Source: Desulfobacula sp. (GTDB lineage Bacteria; Desulfobacterota; Desulfobacteria; Desulfobacterales; Desulfobacteraceae). Taken from it: a stretch of DNA of 6,017 nucleotides. Each line of letters opens with the position of its first letter. Positions within the stretch are counted from its first letter, which is position 1. The position numbers were made by a program, and so were the translations under genes. Location: positions 1 through 6,017 of the forward strand of contig JAOZRF010000184.1 in the NCBI GenBank assembly GCA_029940245.1, read 5' to 3'. Below, piece after piece: positions 1-5,112 of the stretch. The notes under the pieces are model-generated. The model was not told where the DNA came from, did not search any database, and saw only the letters and a program-made list of their open reading frames with translations.

Positions 1-1073
1 ATACTCTCTCCTTTAAAAACCCTGGTAACAGCTTTTTGTGTTGCCAATATTTCTTTCTCCGGAACAAAATCGATCCTATTGCCAATAAGCTCGTCCGAAC
101 TCCAGCCAAACACACGGGTAAAGGCAGGATTCAAGTATGTTACTTTGCCCTGACCATCATAAACAACCACCGGGTCCACAATGGTTTCCATCACAGTTCG
201 AAGCCTTTCTTTGCTTTCTTTCAGTGATTCCTCGATTTTTCTGCGTTCTGTAACATCTGTAAGCACAGAGATTGTTTGATCCTTTAAAAAAGTAGACCTG
301 AATTCTATATCTTTTGACTGACCATCTTTACATATAATCTTGAATTCTCGATGCTTTCCACCATATAAATGATCGCTGTCATCGCTCCATGCTTCAAAGA
401 CCTTTTTTCTGTACTTTTTATCTGGATAGGCTTTCTTGAACCAGTCTTCTTTGGTAGGAATATCTTTAAGCTCATATCCTGTAATCTCTGTAAAATAAGA
501 ATTTACATAAAGATATTTACCATGATTATCAATCAATGTAATTCCATGGGGTGTGCTTTCAAGAATTATTGAAAGGGTTTCTTTTTCTTTTTGGCGGGCC
601 ATTTCTTCTTTTTTTCGATTGGTGATATCGTTGCCTGAACTTAAGGAGCCGACAATATCCCCATTTGAATCTTTCAAGATAGCATTGTGCCAGGCAATGA
701 TTCTTTCCCTGCCATCTTTTCCTAAAACAGGATTATTATAATATTCAACCGGTTTTATTTCACCTGCCATCAATTTATGGTAAACTATTAAGACATCTGT
801 CCGGCATTGTTTTGGCAGACAGGTTTTAAACCAGTTTTTACCAATAAGTTCTTCTTTTTGATAACCAAGGGTTCCCAAACCATATTCATTAATGAAAGTA
901 ATCTTTCCTTCTTTGTCAAGGGCGACAAAAATAACCCCGGCAATGGAAAGATATTTGTGAACCTGGGATGAACTGTCCTGGAATATCTTTTGTTCATTCC
1001 TGCAATCGGAAATTTTCTGCTCTAACTCTTTTACTCTGATTTCCATTGCCTCATAACTTAATTTTTTTTTCAT
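1..1073 (-). CDS. Multi-PAS sensory protein, N-terminal part (probable histidine kinase), cut by window edge
   Basis: The reading frame is open from an ATG at 1073 to the left edge, giving 357 residues with no stop. An AAGGGA Shine-Dalgarno (1081-1086) lies 7 nt upstream of the ATG. Residues 1-38 are charged and coiled-coil-like (YEAMEIRVKELEQKI). Three PAS domains follow: about 40-150 (IAGVIFVALDKEGKITFIN, then GYQKEELIGKNWF, ending GNDITNRK), about 165-278 (LESTPHGITLIDNHGKYLYVN, ending LTDVTERRK), and about 288-357, incomplete (VDPVVVYDGQGKVTYLNPAF, GWSSDELIG). The links between domains are helical and charged, as in PAS-PAS signal relays. No signal peptide or membrane segment is visible, so the sensor is probably cytoplasmic. 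PAS domains bind small ligands or cofactors; the ligand cannot be read here. The output domain lies outside the window: HisKA/HATPase_c is the usual partner, but GGDEF or a sigma-54 activator is possible. It is transcribed divergently from ilvN. PAS identity is firm; kinase identity is inference. Confidence 0.88.
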   Translation of the reverse strand, partial: MKKKLSYEAMEIRVKELEQKISDCRNEQKIFQDSSSQVHKYLSIAGVIFVALDKEGKITFINEYGLGTLGYQKEELIGKNWFKTCLPKQCRTDVLIVYHKLMAGEIKPVEYYNNPVLGKDGRERIIAWHNAILKDSNGDIVGSLSSGNDITNRKKEEMARQKEKETLSIILESTPHGITLIDNHGKYLYVNSYFTEITGYELKDIPTKEDWFKKAYPDKKYRKKVFEAWSDDSDHLYGGKHREFKIICKDGQSKDIEFRSTFLKDQTISVLTDVTERRKIEESLKESKERLRTVMETIVDPVVVYDGQGKVTYLNPAFTRVFGWSSDELIGNRIDFVPEKEILATQKAVTRVFKGES

Positions 1074-1117
1074 ACAAAAATCCCTTAAATTAAAAAGTAA
1101 GAAAATTACCTGCCTAT

Positions 1118-1146
1118 TCTATAATCAGGTTAGAGAATTTAGTCAA
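1118..1146 (-). promoter_or_regulatory. Predicted sigma-70 promoter of the PAS sensor gene
   Basis: Read on the minus strand, a -35 box TTGACT (1146-1141) is followed after exactly 17 nt by a -10 box TATAGA (1123-1118). The expected start site is near 1111, leaving a leader of roughly 38 nt before the ATG at 1073 with a Shine-Dalgarno in it. Both boxes are close to consensus and the spacing is optimal. The match is by eye only. Confidence 0.55.
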
Positions 1147-1179
1147 TAACCTTGCAAATTTACAACAATTATCGATCAA

Positions 1180-1207
1180 GCCTTATTAAGGCAATTGCCG
1201 GCCAATT
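1180..1207. other. Cluster of overlapping short palindromes in the divergent intergenic region
   Basis: Three dyads overlap in 28 bp: GCCTT-ATT-AAGGC (1180-1192), GGCAATTGCC (1190-1199) and AATTG-CCGGC-CAATT (1193-1207). They sit upstream of the -35 boxes of both predicted promoters, about 34 bp from the leftward one and 30 bp from the rightward one. This could be an operator read by a regulator serving both directions. It could also be chance in AT-rich DNA; no regulator is identifiable from the sequence. The rest of the 251-bp gap holds the two predicted promoters and nothing else that I can recognise, including no tRNA-like cloverleaf. Confidence 0.25.
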
Positions 1208-1236
1208 TATTCTTAACTTTACAAATCCAGCAATCA

Positions 1237-1264
1237 TTGATACTGATTCAAAGTATGATATAAA
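1237..1264 (+). promoter_or_regulatory. Predicted sigma-70 promoter upstream of ilvN
   Basis: A -35-like TTGATA (1237-1242) is separated by 16 nt from a -10-like TATAAA (1259-1264). This places a start site near 1271 and a leader of about 54 nt before the ilvN ATG. The leader is too short for a classical branched-chain amino acid attenuator with leader peptide, and none is visible. Several overlapping AT-rich -10 candidates exist nearby (for example TATGAT at 1254), so the exact boxes are uncertain. Confidence 0.4.
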
Positions 1265-1324
1265 CAGACATTATTGAAAATTCTCAGGGCGCAAATAGAC
1301 TTATAAGGAATGTTATAGAGCATT

Positions 1325-1810
1325 ATGAACCAGGATAAACACATACTTACCATGCTGGTAGAAAATGAACCCGGTGTAACAGCCAGAATTACAGGACTTT
1401 TTGCCGGGCGGGGTTATAATATTGAAACCATTTGCGGGGCACCCACAGCAAATCCAAAAATGTCCAGGATCACCATTACAACAAAAACAAATCCTTTCCA
1501 GCTTGAACAATGCAAAAAACAGATTGAGCGCCTGGTGAATGTCATAAAACTGAGGGACATGACAGGAGAAAAAGCTGTAAAACGTGAGATGGCCCTTATT
1601 TTCGTTAAAGCGACGGCTGAAAACAAAGAAAAATTGGAACAGATTATCAAAACATTTGATGGCCGGATTATGGATACAGGTCCTGAATATTATATTTTCG
1701 AAGTAACGGGCAACGAAGATACCATTGATGAACTGCTTGAACTGCTTGAACCCTTTGGCATTAAAAAACTTGCAAGATCCGGGGTATTGGCTCTGTACAA
1801 GGAATCTTAA
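1325..1810 (+). CDS. ilvN: Acetolactate synthase small (regulatory) subunit
   Basis: This 161-residue protein matches the usual size of the regulatory subunit (IlvN/IlvH) of acetolactate synthase. That enzyme joins two pyruvates, or pyruvate and 2-oxobutyrate, in the first common step of valine, leucine and isoleucine synthesis; the small subunit activates the catalytic IlvB subunit and confers valine feedback. The ACT domain spans about 5-77 with ENEPGVTARITGLFAGRGYN and then GAPTANPKMSRITI. Gly17 and Asn32 align with Gly14 and Asn29 of E. coli IlvH, positions known for valine-resistance mutations, so feedback control is probably kept; E. coli Ser17 aligns with Ala20. The C-terminal domain spans about 84-158, with the typical REMALIFVKA start and ARSGVLAL end. 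An in-frame stop at 1316-1318 lies three codons before the ATG, which fixes the start; AAGGAA (1305-1310) is a rather distant Shine-Dalgarno. No ilvB or ilvC adjoins it: the left neighbour is divergent and selA follows after 81 bp. Confidence 0.95.
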   Translation: MNQDKHILTMLVENEPGVTARITGLFAGRGYNIETICGAPTANPKMSRITITTKTNPFQLEQCKKQIERLVNVIKLRDMTGEKAVKREMALIFVKATAENKEKLEQIIKTFDGRIMDTGPEYYIFEVTGNEDTIDELLELLEPFGIKKLARSGVLALYKES

Positions 1811-1829
1811 GATAAAAAAATCTTAAGAT
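1804..1829 (+). terminator. AT-rich perfect hairpin at the ilvN stop codon; weak terminator or processing site
   Basis: The self-palindromic decamer ATCTTAAGAT occurs twice (1804-1813 and 1820-1829), separated by six A residues. The RNA can form a 10-bp stem with a 6-nt loop, and the ilvN stop TAA (1808-1810) is inside the first arm. Each stem has only two G-C pairs and no U-tract follows (AAGGGTTGAAAG), so it does not fit a strong intrinsic terminator. It may mildly separate ilvN from selA expression, or stabilise a 3' end. Confidence 0.3.
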
Positions 1830-1834
1830 AAGGG

Positions 1835-1864
1835 TTGAAAGTTTTCGATAATTAATGGTATTTA
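1835..1864 (+). promoter_or_regulatory. Possible weak promoter upstream of selA
   Basis: TTGAAA (1835-1840) is followed after 18 nt by TATTTA (1859-1864), giving a start site near 1871 and a short leader into the selA Shine-Dalgarno. The -10 match is modest and overlaps a small inverted repeat, GTATT-T-AATAC. It would allow selA to be expressed apart from ilvN, but the region is very AT-rich and the match may be chance. Confidence 0.22.
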
Positions 1865-1891
1865 ATACTATTTTTTAACAAAAAGGTAAAA

Positions 1892-3298
1892 ATGACCCCT
1901 TTTGACAAGCATAACAGCCTTAAAAACCTGCCAGGAGTTGATCTTCTTATAGCCCTTGCCAAAAAGGAGGATCGCTTTTCCTGCATTCCCAGAAGCGTAA
2001 TTGCAAATTCAATAAGAAAAGCCCTTGACCATATAAGACAGGATATCCTGGCAGATATTGAAACCAGCACTGACCATGACACCATCCTGCTTGCAGCAAA
2101 CATCCTTGCCAAAGAAAAGATCAGTCCCAGACTTGCCCCTGTCATTAATGCAACCGGTGTTGTTCTACATACAAACCTCGGCCGATCTCTTTTATGTGAA
2201 GATGCCCTGGATAACATAAAGGCTATTGCCCAATCCTATTCCAACCTTGAATTAAAAATTGAGACTGGGAAAAGAGGGCTTCGGTATGAAGCCGTGGATG
2301 AGCTGATCTGTGAACTGACCGGTGCTCAAAGCGCCATCATTGTAAATAACAATGCCGGAGCTGTATTATTGGCTTTAAACACTATTGCCAAAGATAAACA
2401 GGTAGTTGTATCCAGGGGAGAGCTTGTGGAAATCGGCGGATCATTCAGAGTGCCGGATGTGATGATAAAAAGCGGGTGCATCTTAAAGGAAGTCGGTACC
2501 ACAAACCGGACCCATTTATGGGATTACGCAGATGCAGTGTCTGATAGCACAGGCCTTTTTTTAAAGGTTCATGCCAGCAATTACAAAATTGAGGGATTTA
2601 CGGCCAGTGTTGCCTTAAAAGACCTGGTACGTCTGGGAAAAGATAAGAACATACCGATCATGGAAGATCTTGGATCAGGCACATTAATTGATTTTTCTAA
2701 ATATGGTCTGCCTTTGGAACCTACTATTGGCGATTCTGTACGTTCAGGCGCAGACATTATCACCTTCAGCGGAGACAAACTTTTAGGAGGGCCCCAGGCC
2801 GGTATCATTGTCGGACAAAAATACGCCATTGATCTAATTAAAAAAAATCCTCTCACCCGGGCTCTGCGGATTGATAAGCTGACTCTTGCAGCTCTTGAAT
2901 CCACATTGAAACTCTACAGGGATGAGGAAATAGCCATCCAGAAAATACCAACATTAAGAATGCTGACCATTCCCTTTGATGATATTTGTAAAAAAGCAGA
3001 CGTATTATTCAAAACCATTAAAGAAACAATAGGCACTCTTGCAGATATTGAACTTGCACGTTTGAATTCACGGCCGGGTGGCGGGTCTTTTCCGGAACTG
3101 GACCTTGCAACGCTTTGTATCACCATTCAACCCAAAAGCATATCAGTATCCAAACTTGAAATGCGCATGCGCCTTTCAACACCACCTATTATCGGCAGAA
3201 TAGAAGATAATAAATATATTCTGGATCCAAGAACGATTCAAGACGGCCAGGAGACCGTTATTTCATCAACTTTAGCCAAAATTCTGGTAAAAAAATGA
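1892..3298 (+). CDS. selA: L-seryl-tRNA(Sec) selenium transferase (selenocysteine synthase)
   Basis: SelA is a PLP-dependent cytoplasmic enzyme that converts Ser-tRNA(Sec) to Sec-tRNA(Sec) using selenophosphate. At 468 residues it is close to E. coli SelA (463) and appears full length. Family blocks appear in order: NATGVVLHTNLGRSL (86-100), YSNLELKIETGKRGLRYE (116-133), VNNNAGAVLLAL (151-162), SRGELVEIGGSFRVPDV (174-190), GTTNRTHLWDY (202-212), EDLGSG (258-263), the cofactor site TFSGDKLLGGPQAGI with Lys296 as the PLP lysine (equivalent to E. coli Lys295), NPLTRALRIDK (319-329) and SRPGGGSFPE (393-402). Residues 1-80 form the usual N-terminal tRNA-binding region (LPGVDLLI). The start has AAAGG (1882-1886) 5 nt upstream. 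selB, selC and selD are not in the window. The stop overlaps the next start as ATGA, implying translational coupling. The gene implies that the organism makes selenoproteins. Confidence 0.97.
   Translation: MTPFDKHNSLKNLPGVDLLIALAKKEDRFSCIPRSVIANSIRKALDHIRQDILADIETSTDHDTILLAANILAKEKISPRLAPVINATGVVLHTNLGRSLLCEDALDNIKAIAQSYSNLELKIETGKRGLRYEAVDELICELTGAQSAIIVNNNAGAVLLALNTIAKDKQVVVSRGELVEIGGSFRVPDVMIKSGCILKEVGTTNRTHLWDYADAVSDSTGLFLKVHASNYKIEGFTASVALKDLVRLGKDKNIPIMEDLGSGTLIDFSKYGLPLEPTIGDSVRSGADIITFSGDKLLGGPQAGIIVGQKYAIDLIKKNPLTRALRIDKLTLAALESTLKLYRDEEIAIQKIPTLRMLTIPFDDICKKADVLFKTIKETIGTLADIELARLNSRPGGGSFPELDLATLCITIQPKSISVSKLEMRMRLSTPPIIGRIEDNKYILDPRTIQDGQETVISSTLAKILVKK
3289..3295 (+). other. 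A7 heptamer at the selA/TPR junction, in phase for -1 slippage
   Basis: The last selA codons read GTA AAA AAA TGA, so the heptamer A AAA AAA lies in the X XXY YYZ phase of -1 frameshift sites, immediately before the stop. The -1 frame is exactly the frame of the downstream gene, whose ATG begins at 3295. Slippage would fuse SelA to the TPR protein. No upstream Shine-Dalgarno-like stimulator or convincing downstream stem is visible, and long A runs are common in this DNA, so frameshifting is a possibility and not a prediction. Confidence 0.3.
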
Positions 3299-4506
3299 CA
3301 CTTAAATTCTCTTCAAAAGAAATTCATTTTCTAAAAACCGATTCTGATAATTTCAAAATCAAGCCGCCAAAAACCTATTTCAGCGATCTGCTTCGGAAAA
3401 AAAACAACGAACTTGAGGTATTTGAAAAACGCCTGTCAGAAACAAAAATCCCAGGAAAAAAATTCCTTATTGCCGCGATTCAAATCTCATCATCACCGGA
3501 CAGACCCTTTGAAAAAGCAAAAGATTCCTTTGAAACCGCATTTAAAACATTTGTGGATCCTAAAAATGGAATCTGGGAAAATTTGACCAAAGATTTGTTT
3601 GTTCTGGCATTCTGGAACTATAAAAACGAAAAAAAGGCCTCTCAACTGATTGTGTCTTTAAAAAATCAAATATCAAAAACGCTTAAAGCAGATATTCTTG
3701 TTGGCGTTGCAACCTTCCCTTTTCATAAATTTTCAAAACCCCAAACCATTGCCAATGCCATCAAAGCCGCTGATCACGCTGCTTTTTTCGGAACGAACAG
3801 CCTTGTTTCTTTTGATGCCACATCGCTTAATATCAGTGGCGATCGGCTTTATCAACTGGACAAATGCAAAACGGCAATGGAAGAATATCAAAAAGGGCTT
3901 GAAATAGAACCTGATAACATTAATCTGATCAACAGCCTCGGGGTGTGTTTCGGTGTCATGGGAAAACTTGACATGGCAAAACTTGAATTTGAAAAAGCCA
4001 TGAGGATAAACCCTGATGAACTCATTGTGATTTACAATATTGGACTTCTTTATCAAATTGAAGGGGATTTAGACAATGCCATCCTCTATTTACAAAAAGC
4101 CCATGGCAGCGAGTTGTCTATTTTTGAAGTCGAGCTTCTTCTCGGGCATTTGCTGATTAAAAAAAAGCACCATGACCAGGCCATACCCCACCTTGAAAAG
4201 GCAAGCCGGATAAACCCGAGATCAGGACTGACTTTCCGTATGAAGGGTGAAATTTATCTGGAGCAAAACCTGCCTGAAAAAGCTGGCCGGGAATTTAATA
4301 CTGCCATCAAGCTTAATCCATCTGATGCTGCATCTTTGTCCGGCTATGCAAAAGCCCTTGAACTTCAGGGAAGAAACCTGAGCATTGCCCTTACCCTTGC
4401 ACAAAAAAGTGTTGCCATTGAACCTGATAACAAACAATTCAAAAAAAGGTTGAAAACCATCCAGAAAAAAATAAAAGATGCCTGCCTTCCTCCTTTAAAA
4501 AATTAA
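3295..4506 (+). CDS. Tetratricopeptide repeat protein with N-terminal degenerate GGDEF-like region
   Basis: This 403-residue protein has no signal peptide or membrane segment, so it is probably cytoplasmic. Residues 56-174 follow the outline of a GGDEF (diguanylate cyclase) fold: a first strand FLIAAIQIS, a hairpin region ending DLFVLAFWN where RYGGDEF would sit, then ILVGVATFP (like SVGIAxYP) and ANAIKAADHAAFFGTNSL (like the AD-ALYxAK-GxN end). The GG(D/E)EF signature and the metal-binding aspartates are missing, so cyclase activity is unlikely. About six TPRs follow, near 178-209, 211-243, 245-277, 279-311, 313-345 and 347-380, with clear EPDN and NPDE repeat ends (for example YQKGLEIEPDN, FEKAMRINPDE). 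TPRs bind protein partners. The lysine-rich tail (381-403) has no match I know. The start overlaps the selA stop by 4 nt and lacks its own clear Shine-Dalgarno, so translation is probably coupled to selA. Its function is unknown; a partner role for Sec synthesis is a guess from position only. Confidence 0.85.
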   Translation: MTLKFSSKEIHFLKTDSDNFKIKPPKTYFSDLLRKKNNELEVFEKRLSETKIPGKKFLIAAIQISSSPDRPFEKAKDSFETAFKTFVDPKNGIWENLTKDLFVLAFWNYKNEKKASQLIVSLKNQISKTLKADILVGVATFPFHKFSKPQTIANAIKAADHAAFFGTNSLVSFDATSLNISGDRLYQLDKCKTAMEEYQKGLEIEPDNINLINSLGVCFGVMGKLDMAKLEFEKAMRINPDELIVIYNIGLLYQIEGDLDNAILYLQKAHGSELSIFEVELLLGHLLIKKKHHDQAIPHLEKASRINPRSGLTFRMKGEIYLEQNLPEKAGREFNTAIKLNPSDAASLSGYAKALELQGRNLSIALTLAQKSVAIEPDNKQFKKRLKTIQKKIKDACLPPLKN

Positions 4507-4542
4507 AACAGCATCATTAAACAGATTGAAAGCAACAAAATT

Positions 4543-5112
4543 ATGAAAAACCTTATTCAACAATCAGTTGAAGACAGTATCACCGCAAAAAAAATATTTT
4601 TCACAGAACATATTGAAAAAATAGAATCCTGTGCTGCCATGATGGCCCTGGCCTTTAAAAATGGCAGAAAAATACTTTTATTTGGGAATGGCGGCAGTGC
4701 GGCAGACTGCCAGCATATTGCCGCTGAATTTGTAAACCGGTTCCAGATGGAAAGAAAGCCGCTGCCTGCCATTGCACTTACCACGGACACATCCATTATC
4801 ACAAGTATTGGAAATGATTATTCCTTTGAAGATATCTTTTTCAAACAAATCCAGGCTCTGGGAAACAAAGGTGATATTGCCCTTGGCATCTCAACTTCCG
4901 GCAATTCTCCCAATGTTATAAAAGCTGTAGAAGAAGCAAAGGACATGGGCCTTACCATTATTGGCTTCTCAGGAAATAAGGGCAGATTAAAAGCCTTAAG
5001 CGATATCCCCTTTTGCGTTGATTCAGACACCACAGCAAGGATACAGGAAGTTCATATCCTGCTGGCTCACATCTTGTGTGACCTGACAGAAAGGATTTTT
5101 TTCAATGGGTGA
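4543..5112 (+). CDS. gmhA: Sedoheptulose 7-phosphate isomerase (SIS domain)
   Basis: GmhA converts D-sedoheptulose 7-phosphate to D-glycero-D-manno-heptose 7-phosphate, the first step to ADP-heptose for lipopolysaccharide core or S-layer and capsule glycans. It is a cytoplasmic, zinc-dependent, tetrameric enzyme. The 189-residue length is typical. One SIS domain is present with FGNGGSAADCQHIAAEFVNR (47-66) and GISTSGNSPNV (115-125). The putative zinc ligands His58, Glu62, Gln168 and His176 keep the spacings of characterised GmhA enzymes (H-x3-E and Q-x7-H). TTDTSIITSIGND (80-92) is also typical. The main alternative is a DiaA-like SIS protein; the intact HxxxE plus QEVH set favours GmhA. The start ATG follows the TPR gene by 36 bp and has only a weak GAAAG upstream. 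Its C-terminus overlaps the next start by 8 nt. hldE (the next pathway enzyme) is not seen and could lie downstream. Confidence 0.9.
   Translation: MKNLIQQSVEDSITAKKIFFTEHIEKIESCAAMMALAFKNGRKILLFGNGGSAADCQHIAAEFVNRFQMERKPLPAIALTTDTSIITSIGNDYSFEDIFFKQIQALGNKGDIALGISTSGNSPNVIKAVEEAKDMGLTIIGFSGNKGRLKALSDIPFCVDSDTTARIQEVHILLAHILCDLTERIFFNG

Noticed and set aside
36..741. Three plus-strand open frames (36-227, 369-572, 553-741)
   Set aside because: They lie antisense to the PAS sensor, which has clear domain motifs across the whole stretch; their translations show no family resemblance and no convincing Shine-Dalgarno.
1074..1324. A possible tRNA(Sec) gene (selC) or riboswitch in the intergenic region
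   Set aside because: No GC-rich acceptor stem, T-loop motif (GGTTCGAATC-like) or long extra arm is present; the region is AT-rich with only small dyads.
1271..1324. A branched-chain amino acid attenuator before ilvN
   Set aside because: The predicted leader is only about 54 nt, with no Leu/Val/Ile-rich leader peptide and no terminator hairpin.
1852..2217. A 121-codon minus-strand open frame over the selA N-terminus
   Set aside because: selA is unambiguous in this stretch; the reverse frame is a shadow with no recognisable product.
3295..3907. An active diguanylate cyclase encoded by the TPR gene
   Set aside because: The GG(D/E)EF motif and the metal-binding aspartates are absent in the region resembling the fold.
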